Shown in pieces: positions 25,601 through 34,497 of a stretch of DNA of 64,000 nucleotides; positions within the stretch are counted from its first letter, which is position 1; each line of letters opens with the position of its first letter. The position numbers and the translations under genes are program-made. The notes beneath the pieces were generated by a model. It was not told the DNA's origin. It searched no databases and worked only from the letters and a program-made list of their open reading frames with translations. The DNA is from Sphingobacterium tabacisoli (GTDB lineage: Bacteria; Bacteroidota; Bacteroidia; Sphingobacteriales; Sphingobacteriaceae). The stretch covers positions 124,001 through 188,000 of the forward strand of contig NZ_JAEQMU010000001.1 of NCBI RefSeq assembly GCF_017908035.1. Reading direction: 5' to 3'.

Positions 25601-26042
25601 CTTTGGAGCGAATGTGCAGTACAAAGATTTAAGTGTCAATTTTGCCTTCACTTACCGTTGGGGTGGACAGATGTACAACTCTTCGTTAGTCAGCTTGGTC
25701 GATGATGCCGATTTCAACTATAATGTTGATATCCGTGCGCTAGAGCAACGCTGGAAGCAACCCGGTGATGTGTCTTTGTTTAAAGGTATTGCACAGATAA
25801 ACTCTACGGCGACAAAGCCCACATCGCGTTTCGTGCAGAATTACAACGAACTTATATTTTCGTCTGTAAGTTTATCCTACAACTTTACCCGTATGAATTT
25901 TGTGCAGCGCTCGCCCTTCAAAAGTTTGATGGCAACCTGTAATCTCAACGATATCGGAAGATTGAGTACGGTACGTATTGAGCGCGGACTGGATTATCCG
26001 TATGCACGTACAATATCTTTTACGTTAGGCGCTAGTTTTTAA
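22638..26042 (+). CDS. SusC/RagA TonB-linked outer-membrane protein with STN domain (right locus)
   Basis: The protein has 1134 aa. A signal region near 1-44 precedes an STN (secretin/TonB N-terminal) domain at about 45-115 (LSAFLQDMEQKSNVRFVYSD), which signals to the FecR-type anti-sigma protein. A carboxypeptidase-D regulatory-like domain follows (134-210). Next come a TonB-box-like EEVLVNTGMYE (near 215), the plug (IQLRGQTG, PLFVVDGFEST, VTILKDAAAKAMWGAKAGNG) and a barrel ending in Phe. It is strongly paralogous to the left-hand SusC at 15824-18928, down to the shared phrases FGSNPNMIPDIQLRGQ and LKDAAAKA. The extra STN domain is the main difference. The ligand is unknown. Confidence 0.95.
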   Translation: MNIFLKQKCFERPFACLQVVLYMKLTVLLVCIGILSASAGAYSQNKVSVSYRNTSLSAFLQDMEQKSNVRFVYSDDILKQNLQISIQANNAEVVEVLKNAFAGKGISVSKVNNTLYAIYKNETADESEGQDKEVNGRVVDPDGRALPKVTFWVVGTRFGGTTNENGSFRIVPPEGGKEIEFRYVGYVTRKVAIGDGRMGDIVLQKQDNTIEEVLVNTGMYERKAGTFTGSASTFTQKQIKEVSNQNVLSALAILDPSFQMLTNNDFGSNPNMIPDIQLRGQTGFSEDLRTEYSNVANQPLFVVDGFESTIERVFDLNINFIKSVTILKDAAAKAMWGAKAGNGVIVIETLRPQAGQMRISYNASANIQAPDLTSYHMTNSLEKVQAEVLSGKYTSSNPETQAALTKVHAQNLKAALDGVDTYWLSQPLQVGVGQRHTLTFDGGEENFQYSVNVGYNNTKGVMKGSDRNMYNGQSVLVYRKGKISATNNFSIDRNFSFNSPYGTFRDFAKMNPYWRIHDENGNFMKSYTIGTGASSIVVGNPLYNGNLNSKDGSNYTAITENFQIDYRHSNNLRFNVRLGYNQQNTATEFFRSALHTDYLNVSPVNPEYLNRGVYRLNNGFQKAYTVDLSTAYNKVIGKHEFYFNGILTANENQNEATGMTMVGFPNDDLNAISMGKQYQEGTKAVGTENTVRIAAATAALNYVFDRKYLVDASFRRNASSQYGRNAKWGNFWSLGAGWNLHEEKFVKNLKWIDLFRLTANTGVTGTPPGQNAYQALATYNYILDRTYNGDMGLELMALANPDLQWQKVAETNYRVELGFLNRFNASFDYYIKNTNNLLLSMEIAPSLGFNNYAENIGDVQNKGFQATLNYRMIKDAGRGLNVNVFGNVARNTNKIRSISSSLEALNNLNSDKFDESGNIIADKSQRQRPARRYEVGRSMSAIWAVQSLGIDPSNGQEIFLKRDGTMTYEWAAEDQEVLGDTQPLYNGTFGANVQYKDLSVNFAFTYRWGGQMYNSSLVSLVDDADFNYNVDIRALEQRWKQPGDVSLFKGIAQINSTATKPTSRFVQNYNELIFSSVSLSYNFTRMNFVQRSPFKSLMATCNLNDIGRLSTVRIERGLDYPYARTISFTLGASF

Positions 26043-26060
26043 TAATATAATTAGGAGAAT

Positions 26061-27488
26061 ATGGAAGCATATAAAAAATATATACATGTAGGACTTTTTG
26101 TACTGACGCTGGTTTTCTCTTCTTGCGAGAAATGGTTAGATGTACCTCCACAGACCCAGATTGAAGCGGACAAGGTTTTTGAAAAAGAATCTGGTTTTCA
26201 GGATGCATTGACCGGGGTCTATGTCAAGATGACAAGTCAAAGCTTATACGGTAGGGAGTTGACATTTGGTCTAGTAGATGGCTTAGGTGGGCAATTCTAC
26301 GGATTAGGATCTGCCAATCAGTACTATTCTACCATAAACTATGACTATGATGAGGCAAATTTTATAGCTAAATCAGAAGCGGTCTTCAAAGACAGTTACA
26401 ATATTATAGCGAATATCAATCTGTTGATTCAGAACCTCAATGAAAAGGGAAGTGGTTTGTTTACGGGGGTGAATTATCATACAATACGTGGTGAGGCCTA
26501 TGGTCTGCGGGCACTGTTGCATTTTGATCTGGTACGTTTGTACGGTTCTTCTATAGCTTCAAAAGGAGAGACAGCCTTGGCCATACCCTATATGGAGGCT
26601 GTAGGTACACTGCCCAAAGAACGCCTGACCACGCGTGCTTTATTAAATAAAGTGATCGCGGATCTGGAAGTTGCCGAACAAGAACTAGCTACATACGATC
26701 CGATCGTGCCGGCCCATTCGGCCAACGCAACCACTTACCTTCGTGACCGCAATCTAAAGCTTAATTATTATGCCGTAAAAGCTTTGCAGGCTAGGGTATA
26801 CCTTTACGCTGGCGACAAAGCGAAAGCGCTCGTGGCCGCAAGAGCAGTTATAGAAAGTAATGTATTCGACTGGACCCCTTCATCACAAATTGCAACAACG
26901 GTGGAAGGTCAGAAAAATAGGGTGTTTACACAGGAGCTTATCTTTAGCCTATACATTAATGGTATGTCTGCTATTACAAGCCCGTTTTATGATGAGGAGG
27001 TGTCTGGAAATCTACTTTCAAGATCAGGAACGGATTATGTAGCACTGTTTGATGATAAGTTTGACTATCGTTTCGAGTACTTAACCACGCCGGCAGAAAA
27101 ATTATGGGACATACGATACTCTACCAAATTCGTACAACCCACTTCGTCCCAGGCGGCATTTATGAATAGAATGCCCATGATCAGGAAATCTGAATTGTAC
27201 TACATAGCGGCAGAATGTCTTGCTGAAACTGACCCTGCCGGAGCAATCGCTTATGTTAATGAAGTACGTGCTCATCGAAATACAGCTGCATTGTCATCCT
27301 TACTAAATACCACGCAAGTGGAACAGGAGATTAAGAGAGAGTACCGTAAAGAACTGATCGGAGAGGGGCAATTGTTTTTTTACTACAAACGTAAAAATGC
27401 AAGTCAGATCGACGGAAAGTTTGTCACGGTAAATGATGACATGTATGTATTGCCACTGCCGGACAAGGAAATATCTTTTGGACAATAA
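26061..27488 (+). CDS. SusD/RagB family outer-membrane lipoprotein (right locus)
   Basis: The protein has 475 aa. Lipobox Cys at residue 22 (VFSSCEKWLDVPP). Helical repeats are present: KESGFQDALTGVYVKM at 43-58, IRGEAYGLRALLHFDLVRLYG near 140-160, NYYAVKALQARVYLYAGDK near 235-255, and the C-terminal EYRKELIGEGQLFFYYKRK, which mirrors the left-hand SusD. SusD is the surface lid and substrate-binding partner of SusC. It starts 18 bases after its SusC gene. The shared KWLDV-P and IGEGQLF-YYKR phrases with the SusD at 14387 show common descent. Confidence 0.94.
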   Translation: MEAYKKYIHVGLFVLTLVFSSCEKWLDVPPQTQIEADKVFEKESGFQDALTGVYVKMTSQSLYGRELTFGLVDGLGGQFYGLGSANQYYSTINYDYDEANFIAKSEAVFKDSYNIIANINLLIQNLNEKGSGLFTGVNYHTIRGEAYGLRALLHFDLVRLYGSSIASKGETALAIPYMEAVGTLPKERLTTRALLNKVIADLEVAEQELATYDPIVPAHSANATTYLRDRNLKLNYYAVKALQARVYLYAGDKAKALVAARAVIESNVFDWTPSSQIATTVEGQKNRVFTQELIFSLYINGMSAITSPFYDEEVSGNLLSRSGTDYVALFDDKFDYRFEYLTTPAEKLWDIRYSTKFVQPTSSQAAFMNRMPMIRKSELYYIAAECLAETDPAGAIAYVNEVRAHRNTAALSSLLNTTQVEQEIKREYRKELIGEGQLFFYYKRKNASQIDGKFVTVNDDMYVLPLPDKEISFGQ

Positions 27489-27506
27489 TCAGAAAGGAAT
27501 AGTAAG

Positions 27507-28259
27507 ATGAATTTAGTATATAAAGTAATTACAGGAACATTATTAACTGTAGGCATCAGTGTTTTGTCAAGCTGTGAGAAGGATATTGATGGGTATGTGC
27601 AGGACGCTCGGGTATATTTCTTTGAGCGATCCAATGATTTGAACCAAACACGTATATCGAACCGCTCGTTTACCTTTCTGACAGTGCCTGAACAACAGAT
27701 GAAAGACACCTTGTATATTAAGGTGAAGACCATGGGGGAGGTTTCGGCTGTGGATCGCTATCCTATTGCAAAAACAGTAGCGGAAGGGAGCACCGCGACA
27801 GAAGGGATAGACTATGAGTTTATTCCGGGGTTGGTCGCCGCCAATCAGATTGAGGGCAATGTAGCAGTAGTGCTGCATCGGACAGCTAGGCTGAAGAATG
27901 AAACGGTTTTGCTCAACTTGGCAATTGGTGAATCGGCAGATTTTAAGGGTGGTGTGACTGAGGATGGGACTTTCACTTTGCGCTGGTCAGACCGCTTGGT
28001 GCAGCCGGATACCTGGCCATTTTACTTTGGTACATATAGTGATGTAAAGTATCAGTTTATTATTGATCACCTAGGTATTGCCGATTATCCTCATCAATTG
28101 AGTCCACGTATTGAGGCGCAGCCAGGTGAGTACTCCATAGCCGATCTGCAGGATATGGCCAGCAGACTACGCATCATACTGAGAGAGGAGAATGCGGCAA
28201 ATGAAGGTAAACCGGGATATCCGCTGCGGGATGAGAATGGAGCTTTGGTTGTATTTTAA
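27507..28259 (+). CDS. DUF4843 domain lipoprotein (right locus)
   Basis: The protein has 250 aa, exactly the length of the left-hand counterpart. The lipoprotein signal has Cys near residue 23 (LSSCEKDIDGYVQD). Two beta-sandwich-like stretches follow (residues 40-165, with DTLYIKVKTMGEV and NVAVVLHRTARLKNETVLL), then the DVKYQFIIDHLG motif close to the DVKYKFIMQVMG of the left-hand protein. It is probably a surface lipoprotein assisting ligand capture. It lies 18 bases after the SusD gene and 14 before the PKD-like gene. Its biochemical role is not known. Confidence 0.8.
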   Translation: MNLVYKVITGTLLTVGISVLSSCEKDIDGYVQDARVYFFERSNDLNQTRISNRSFTFLTVPEQQMKDTLYIKVKTMGEVSAVDRYPIAKTVAEGSTATEGIDYEFIPGLVAANQIEGNVAVVLHRTARLKNETVLLNLAIGESADFKGGVTEDGTFTLRWSDRLVQPDTWPFYFGTYSDVKYQFIIDHLGIADYPHQLSPRIEAQPGEYSIADLQDMASRLRIILREENAANEGKPGYPLRDENGALVVF

Positions 28260-28273
28260 AATAGAATAGAAAC

Positions 28274-29773
28274 ATGAAAGGAATAATATATCTAGCGATT
28301 GCTCTATTTTTTACAACTTTTCTGGGTTGTAAAAAAGACATCGGAAATTACGAATATACCGATACACCTGTGGTTCAGATTGATACAACAGGATTGGGGA
28401 ATACCTATCGTTTGTTGCGTTTGACACCGCTAAAAATAGCACCTGGCATTCGTTTACCTGAGGGGCATCAGGGAACTTATAAGTGGTTGATCTATAAAAA
28501 GCAAACATCCAATAATGCATCTACTTCCTCAAAGGAAATTTCGGACAAGGCGGTGTTGGACGTCGTGATTGCAGAGCCTGTAGGCGAATATGTGACGGAA
28601 CTTATTGTGACTGACGCAACGACGGGTATTACATCGAATGTGACTTTTAATGTTAGCGTAACGGCAAATATGGAGTTTGGAATGATGATACTTTATCAAG
28701 GTGCGCATGGAGGAGATATCGACTTTATCCGTACGCCAGCACTGTCATCAACAATCAGTGGAAACAGCCATATTAAAAATATGTACAGTCTGACAATGGG
28801 GAAACCCATTTCTGGACAGGCCAAATTTATCTGGAGTGCGTTTCAGGCTTATCAGATTACGAATTGGATTACGGTGGGAAGTGACAATTATATAGCACGA
28901 TTTAAAGGTGATGATTTTACGTTTATCCGAGATCAGGAAGATATGTACCGTCGCCCGGAAACGGTGATTAATCCGCAGGCTTATGTGTTTAATACGAGTT
29001 CACTACATGTACTGATCAATGGTAAAAAATTGCACGCTACTGGTAATGGATTTTATGAAAGTGATATCAAGTTTCCAGGACCCGCAGATGGGGATTATGA
29101 ACTTGCACCTTACCTGGTAGCGAGGCATGCTTCCAGTTACTCTTCTATAGCATACGACCAAAAAAACAGTCGGTTTGTGCGTTATTATCTGTCGACCAAT
29201 ATGATTGACAATTTTGCTGCTCCAGCTGCAGGACAAGCCTTCGACTTACGAAATGTCGGTAAAGATATGCTCTATATGACAAACGGCGCATCAAACTATA
29301 CCTATGCCTTTTTCAAGGACAAAACGGGGGCCGGACGTTGGTTATATGTGGTTGATTTTACCAAAACCAGCGATGCAGGGAATTTAGCGGTAGGTGCATA
29401 CGATATGACAGACCTTCCTGATGCAACTCAAGCGAAGTTGTTTCAAGTCAGTGGATTTGGTGGGTATACCTATTATGCCACGACGGACAAAATTTATAAT
29501 TACGCTTATCGTAGTTCTAATACCGCGAGTGTGGCCTTCCAAATGCCTGCTGGAGAGGAGATCACCTGCATGCGATATTACAAACCTGTACCCAACATCA
29601 GCGTAGCTGACAAGGAAGAGCGCGTCTTGTACGTAGCCACATGGAATGGAACCCGCGCTAAAGTCTACGAATTAGCAATCAATGAGACATCAGGTGTTGT
29701 CAACCAGACTCCTTTGAATGTATTTGAAGTAACGGGAAAAGTCGTAGATATGGCAGCGAGAGCTACTCTATAA
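28274..29773 (+). CDS. PKD-like family lipoprotein (right locus)
   Basis: The protein has 499 aa. Lipobox Cys near residue 19 (FLGCKKDIGNYEY), the family phrase KD-GNY-Y being shared with the left-hand protein. Residues 25-135 form PKD-like beta repeats (GEYVTELIVTDATTGITSN; VTFNVSVTANMEFG). The rest (140-499) is predicted beta-rich, perhaps propeller-like, and ends in a PKD-style strand. Surface location and a role in ligand handling are inferred from the family's constant place in these loci. A TlpA gene follows after 50 bases. Confidence 0.82.
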   Translation: MKGIIYLAIALFFTTFLGCKKDIGNYEYTDTPVVQIDTTGLGNTYRLLRLTPLKIAPGIRLPEGHQGTYKWLIYKKQTSNNASTSSKEISDKAVLDVVIAEPVGEYVTELIVTDATTGITSNVTFNVSVTANMEFGMMILYQGAHGGDIDFIRTPALSSTISGNSHIKNMYSLTMGKPISGQAKFIWSAFQAYQITNWITVGSDNYIARFKGDDFTFIRDQEDMYRRPETVINPQAYVFNTSSLHVLINGKKLHATGNGFYESDIKFPGPADGDYELAPYLVARHASSYSSIAYDQKNSRFVRYYLSTNMIDNFAAPAAGQAFDLRNVGKDMLYMTNGASNYTYAFFKDKTGAGRWLYVVDFTKTSDAGNLAVGAYDMTDLPDATQAKLFQVSGFGGYTYYATTDKIYNYAYRSSNTASVAFQMPAGEEITCMRYYKPVPNISVADKEERVLYVATWNGTRAKVYELAINETSGVVNQTPLNVFEVTGKVVDMAARATL

Positions 29774-29823
29774 CGTACTTGAGATTTAAAATAATTTTAT
29801 AGCAGAATAATATTTAGCCGAAC

Positions 29824-31776
29824 ATGTATACATTAATTAATAGATTAAAAGAAACATTGAGTGTCATCGCAGGAGTACTTATCTTAAGTGCACCTGTACA
29901 TGCGCAGGAACAACAATTTAGCGTAATCCCTGAATTTCCAAAGGAAAATGATACGGTCAAATTTGTCTATGATTCACGCAAAACCCCATTGAAAGATGCC
30001 CAACAGATAAAGGGCATAATGACCGGATACCAAAACTTTAAGTGGATCCAGGAGAATTTGAATTTTACGAAGCAGGATACAGTATGGACCGCCAGTTATG
30101 TAATTCCTCCAGGATTGGCCTTGATTAACTTTGTATTCAATGCCGGTGATGTACAGGACAATGGCGGTGAACCGACTTATTCGTATATTCTGTCAACGAA
30201 TGACAACAAACAGGTATCAGGCGGAATGCTAGGATGGGGGCTGTTACGTACGCCACATATTGCTAAAGGTGTGCCTTATGTGGTAGATTCCGCTTCTTAT
30301 AAGACCGACGAGATATTGTTAATGTGGGTCAAGTATGAATTGCAACAGCATCCCGAAAATCGCTTTAAAGTGCTGTACGCAGCAGCCAGTGCGCTCAAGC
30401 ATATGGATACTCCTGAATCTTTGGCTAAGTTAAATAATGAATTGAAAGCTTTACAGGGGATGCCAAATGTGAAAGAAGATGATCTTCTTCAGGTTATGCA
30501 GGTCTATAAAAATGTGCTGTTAGATACAGTAGCTACAAAAGCGTTAGAGGATCGCATCAAAGCGGAATTTCCAAATGGGCAGTTGGTAGGCAATGAAAAA
30601 CGATTGGCCGATTTTCAAAAGATAAATGAAGCAAAAGACGATGCCTCCCGTTTAAAGGCAGCGATAGATTTTATTGACAGGCATCCATACAGTGAATCTA
30701 ATAAGGAGTTTGACGATGCACATCGGATCAGTCATATCACGGCCTATTGGATTATTTCTGTGTACACCAGTATGCAGAAAGACCTGGCGACCTATACGAA
30801 ATACATTTCTAAGGCAGAACCTTATATGGCGCTCTCAAATGTTATCTATCGTACGCTGTCTGTTCCTTATATTTCTCAAAATTCAATGACAGCGGCGGAG
30901 ATATTACCTTATACACGGGTCGTATTGGAGCGGTTAAATTATTATAAAGATAACTATCAAGGTGATGAGTATTCGAGCCTTTACTATGGTAATGCGGCCT
31001 TGTTTGCTAAAATTTTGACAGATAATAAACTATATGACGAAGCTTTTGTCTACGCGGCAGCGGCATTGAATACTAAAGGTTTTGAAGATGCTGATTTAAA
31101 CGATACCTATGCCCGGATTCTACATGGACAAGGGAAAACTAAAGAACTCAAATCGAGCCTAGAAGCAAGTTACCGGGCAAATCAGAGTTCGCCCTATATG
31201 TTGGATCTGATGAAAGCAATTTACATTGCGAACAAAGGATCGGAGACAGGCTATGATGTTTATTTGAGCAACTTAAAAGATGCGAGCAAAGGAGAGGAAT
31301 TAAAAGCCAAAGTGCAAAAGTTATTGATAAGCAAAGACGCACCGGCCTTTCAGCTTAAGGATCAGTTTGGTAATACGGTCTCTTTAGCACAGCAAAAGGG
31401 GAAAGTCGTTATCCTTGATTTTTGGGCTTCTTGGTGCGCGCCTTGCAAAGCTGCATTCCCAGGAATGAAACTAGCAGTCGACCATTTTAAAAATGATCCC
31501 AATGTTGTCTTTTACTTTGTAGACACCCAAGAGAAACGTGCTGATGCCAAAGAATATGTGACAAATTATATGAAAGAGAACAATTATCCTTTTACAGTGC
31601 TTTTGGACAGTGATAGTAAAGTCTCAAAGAGCTTCGGCGTTGGTGCTATTCCACACAAGATCGTAGTCGGTCCCAATGGAAAGATGCGCTTTTCTGAGGT
31701 GGGTTACATGGGAAGTGCCTCCGAATTGGCAGATGAAATCATTGAAATGGTAAGGGTATTGAAAGAAGGGAATTAA
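29824..31776 (+). CDS. Long TlpA-family thioredoxin with helical-repeat middle part
   Basis: The protein has 650 aa, almost twice the size of common TlpA proteins. Signal peptide about 1-27 (VLILSAPVHAQ). Residues 30-125 resemble a beta-sandwich (FVYDSRKTPLKDAQ; WTASYVIPPGLALINF). A long helical region with TPR-like character spans about 160-500. The C-terminal thioredoxin domain (about 505-650) holds WCAPC in the phrase VVILDFWASWCAPCKAAF and a cis-Pro site in GAIPHKIVV. It is a periplasmic or surface thiol-disulfide protein. It ends the SusC/SusD block of the right-hand locus and is 1 base from the hydrolase gene, so these two are probably co-translated. The left-hand locus has a shorter TlpA gene at the same place. 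Confidence 0.87.
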   Translation: MYTLINRLKETLSVIAGVLILSAPVHAQEQQFSVIPEFPKENDTVKFVYDSRKTPLKDAQQIKGIMTGYQNFKWIQENLNFTKQDTVWTASYVIPPGLALINFVFNAGDVQDNGGEPTYSYILSTNDNKQVSGGMLGWGLLRTPHIAKGVPYVVDSASYKTDEILLMWVKYELQQHPENRFKVLYAAASALKHMDTPESLAKLNNELKALQGMPNVKEDDLLQVMQVYKNVLLDTVATKALEDRIKAEFPNGQLVGNEKRLADFQKINEAKDDASRLKAAIDFIDRHPYSESNKEFDDAHRISHITAYWIISVYTSMQKDLATYTKYISKAEPYMALSNVIYRTLSVPYISQNSMTAAEILPYTRVVLERLNYYKDNYQGDEYSSLYYGNAALFAKILTDNKLYDEAFVYAAAALNTKGFEDADLNDTYARILHGQGKTKELKSSLEASYRANQSSPYMLDLMKAIYIANKGSETGYDVYLSNLKDASKGEELKAKVQKLLISKDAPAFQLKDQFGNTVSLAQQKGKVVILDFWASWCAPCKAAFPGMKLAVDHFKNDPNVVFYFVDTQEKRADAKEYVTNYMKENNYPFTVLLDSDSKVSKSFGVGAIPHKIVVGPNGKMRFSEVGYMGSASELADEIIEMVRVLKEGN

Positions 31777-31777
31777 T

Positions 31778-32860
31778 ATGAGGTTTTTTCTTAGATTAAC
31801 TATAACAATGGTGTTGAGTCTATTGATCCTTACAGTGGACGCACAGGAATATATAGCTGACTCGGTTGTGTTTAAAAGTTCAATTGATACCTTGCAATAT
31901 GGTGCGACTATTACGAAACCCAACACGGGAAGTAATTTTGCCGCTATTGTGATTGTGTCTGGTACCGGACCTCAGGATAGGGAAGGTACGATGGGCGGAA
32001 CAAAATGGTTTACTATTTTGGCAGATCATCTGACCAAAAATGGGTACGCCGTATTGCGTATGGATGATCGTGGTGTCGGGCAGACGACCGGCGCATACGA
32101 GGTAGCAACTACCTATGATTTTGCACAGGATGCCTTACAGGCAGTAGCATTTTTAAAAAAGTATCCAGAGATAGATCCGGAGCGAATTGGTTTGCTAGGG
32201 CATAGTGAAGGGGGGGCAGCGATTTCTATTGCGGCTTCGCAAAGTAAAGATGTGAAATTTCTGATATCGCTATCTGGGCTTGCAATGAATGGACTGGATG
32301 CATTAATCACGCAGAATGAATCCTTGGTCAATGCAGCACCATTGAAAGATAGGGAAAAAAAGCGGTTTCATGAGGTCAATGCCTTGATGTTCGCAAAAGC
32401 CTATCAATATGCTGATTCTACAAATACAGAGCAGAAAATGAATGAAGTATATGAAAACTGGAGGAAAAGAGATTCTGCATTTTTTGCTTTACAAGAAGAT
32501 AAGTTCGATACCTTTCGCTTTCCGATACATCGCTATGCACCACAGGTTGCAACACCTTGGTACAGGTATTTCGTTCGGTATAATGCTGAGATGTATCTCG
32601 GTGATGTGATGGCTCCTATATTGGCAATCAACGGTGACAGAGACAATATGGTTGTACCACACAATCTTGAGATGTGGAAGAAGTATGCCGGGAGAGGAAA
32701 AAACAAACAGGTAGAAACTCACCTGTTATTAGGACTTAATCACTTGCTGCAACCGGAGGAATTGAATAAGCAATACGATGGGACTAACAGAGAGAAAATT
32801 GGTCTTGCCCCGGAGGTATTAACAATTATCACTAATTGGTTAAAAATGAATAGTTTTTAA
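31778..32860 (+). CDS. Secreted alpha/beta hydrolase (carboxylesterase-like)
   Basis: The protein has 360 aa. Signal peptide about 1-22 (LLILTVDAQ). The alpha/beta fold is clear: oxyanion-type strand VIVSGTGPQDREG (58-70), MDDRGVGQTTG (95-105), the nucleophile elbow GHSEG with Ser143, an acidic residue in LAINGDRDNMV (around 287-297) and a His in LLGLNHLLQ (around 330). It resembles secreted EstD-type esterases of Bacteroidota. The substrate is unknown. The start follows the TlpA stop by one base. No counterpart of this gene exists in the left-hand locus. A terminator hairpin follows directly. Confidence 0.9.
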   Translation: MRFFLRLTITMVLSLLILTVDAQEYIADSVVFKSSIDTLQYGATITKPNTGSNFAAIVIVSGTGPQDREGTMGGTKWFTILADHLTKNGYAVLRMDDRGVGQTTGAYEVATTYDFAQDALQAVAFLKKYPEIDPERIGLLGHSEGGAAISIAASQSKDVKFLISLSGLAMNGLDALITQNESLVNAAPLKDREKKRFHEVNALMFAKAYQYADSTNTEQKMNEVYENWRKRDSAFFALQEDKFDTFRFPIHRYAPQVATPWYRYFVRYNAEMYLGDVMAPILAINGDRDNMVVPHNLEMWKKYAGRGKNKQVETHLLLGLNHLLQPEELNKQYDGTNREKIGLAPEVLTIITNWLKMNSF

Positions 32861-32873
32861 AACTGATACGTAC

Positions 32874-32909
32874 AAAAACGGGTTAACAAAATAATGTTAA
32901 CCCGTTTTT
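32874..32909. terminator. Strong rho-independent terminator of the right-hand locus
   Basis: The perfect 14-bp arms AAAAACGGGTTAAC/GTTAACCCGTTTTT enclose an 8-base loop with its own A/T-run ends. It serves the hydrolase gene (plus) and may also serve the TlpA gene at 33004 (minus). Confidence 0.85.
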
Positions 32910-33003
32910 ATTATCGTAAAGATCAGATTCTATTGAATCTTAATTTTCTGATATTGCTTTTATCAATGATATATATATCCAACAGTAGTGCGTCTAGAGC
33001 TTG

Positions 33004-34473
33004 TTACCCTTTGTACGGTTTTTTAGCGGATTCGATCAATTCTTTCATCTCCATTTTGATGTAATCTACATTGGGACTTGAACCGGTAAGAAAGTAACGG
33101 ATATTACCTTCTTTGTCAATTATAAATTTAGCAGGAATTCCCTCTACACCATATTTAGCAGCCATGACTTGCCCTGTAACGGCATCTTTTTGGTCATCAT
33201 ATAGGACCTCAAATGGATAGTTGTTTTTTTCAATAAAGGACACCACATTTTTTTTGTACTCCTTGTCGCGCTCCCAGGTGTTGATGAATAGAAACTGTAC
33301 ATCTTTGTCATTTGCATATTCGGCTTGAGCAGCCTGCATACCTGGGAATGAACGGATACAGGGCTGACACCAAGTGGCCCAGAAATCTAGAACGACGACT
33401 TTACCTTTTAAACTTGCTAATGATACTTTCTCTCCTTTTAAATTAAGCAGTTCAAAAGCAGGTGCTATTTTGAAGGTGGCCATCTCTTTGATATGGTCCT
33501 GGATGGATTTGACAAGGTCTTCTTTGAGACGGGCATTGAAGCCTTCATACCCCTGCATAGATCCATTTAAGTCCGCATAGACTGCTTTTAGATCAGGTTC
33601 GACATTGAATTGTCCCTTGGTATATAGCTTCGTTAAAATGTTGTATGCCTCTAACTTGCGTCCTGTAGCCATTAAGGATTTATAATAGACATTAGAAAGG
33701 GCATCTCCTTGTTCTGGAGCTATTTGTAATGCTTTTTCAATGAGCCCCAATGCTTCGGTGTATTTGCCTTGATTGACTAAAATGTTCACATATGTAGACA
33801 TCGAGCCAGCATATCCCATAGATGCAAAACGCGCTTTATTATCTTTTTCTTCTTCGGGTAGCGTGATATAATAGTAAGCATCGTCTAGGACTGTCTTGAG
33901 GATCGGAGTGGCACTGCTGGTGTCGCCCGCTGCCAGCAAAGTCTGCGCTACTGGTAGGTATCCATTGCCTCTCCAAAAACGTTCCTTCATTTCACTTAGA
34001 TAACTTGTAGCTTTCGATGCATTTCCATCTTTTGCGTATGATCCTGCCAACGTGGCTATTGCATAATCATAGGTCAGCTCATCACCGGGAAACTTAGTTG
34101 CAGGCCATTTTTTAAGGAGCTCACGATAGGCCTTTTCTTTTTCTGAAGTAGTCTCCAATTTATAATACACCTCATGTAGGTAGGCATCGCGTGTAAGGCT
34201 ACCTTTTGGAAATTTCTTTTTCGCTACGGCCTCTATCGAAGCCATCTGATCCTCGTGGCCCAAAGCGTGCAAAAGATTGAGGGTAGTCCGGTATTCGGCT
34301 TCTGTTTTGTAGGTCTTGACCTCACTCAATAAGACGCTGGCCAGCGAGTCTTTCTGTGCAAGGGTACCATTTTCCCAAATGGGCTGATATTGTTGAAACC
34401 TGTCGGTTTCTTTCTGCTGTGCATATGCCAGACTTGCTGATAATGCAAATGCGGTGATTAGTGTTTTCTTCAT
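33004..34473 (-). CDS. TlpA-family thioredoxin with TPR-like N-terminal part
   Basis: The protein has 489 aa. Signal peptide about 1-19 (ALSASLAYAQ). Residues 25-320 are helical with tetratricopeptide character (AYRELLKKWPATKFPG; ALGLIEKALQIAPEQGDALS). The C-terminal thioredoxin domain (about 335-480) has WCQPC in VVLDFWATWCQPCIRSF and the cis-Pro region GIPAKFIID. It is a periplasmic thiol-disulfide protein. It is the last gene of the third SusC/SusD locus on the minus strand, 24 bases after the other TlpA gene of that locus. Two TlpA genes in tandem after SusD is a known Sphingobacteriaceae arrangement. Confidence 0.9.
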   Translation of the reverse strand: MKKTLITAFALSASLAYAQQKETDRFQQYQPIWENGTLAQKDSLASVLLSEVKTYKTEAEYRTTLNLLHALGHEDQMASIEAVAKKKFPKGSLTRDAYLHEVYYKLETTSEKEKAYRELLKKWPATKFPGDELTYDYAIATLAGSYAKDGNASKATSYLSEMKERFWRGNGYLPVAQTLLAAGDTSSATPILKTVLDDAYYYITLPEEEKDNKARFASMGYAGSMSTYVNILVNQGKYTEALGLIEKALQIAPEQGDALSNVYYKSLMATGRKLEAYNILTKLYTKGQFNVEPDLKAVYADLNGSMQGYEGFNARLKEDLVKSIQDHIKEMATFKIAPAFELLNLKGEKVSLASLKGKVVVLDFWATWCQPCIRSFPGMQAAQAEYANDKDVQFLFINTWERDKEYKKNVVSFIEKNNYPFEVLYDDQKDAVTGQVMAAKYGVEGIPAKFIIDKEGNIRYFLTGSSPNVDYIKMEMKELIESAKKPYKG

Positions 34474-34497
34474 TAGGAATATGACGATCTAGTGTGT

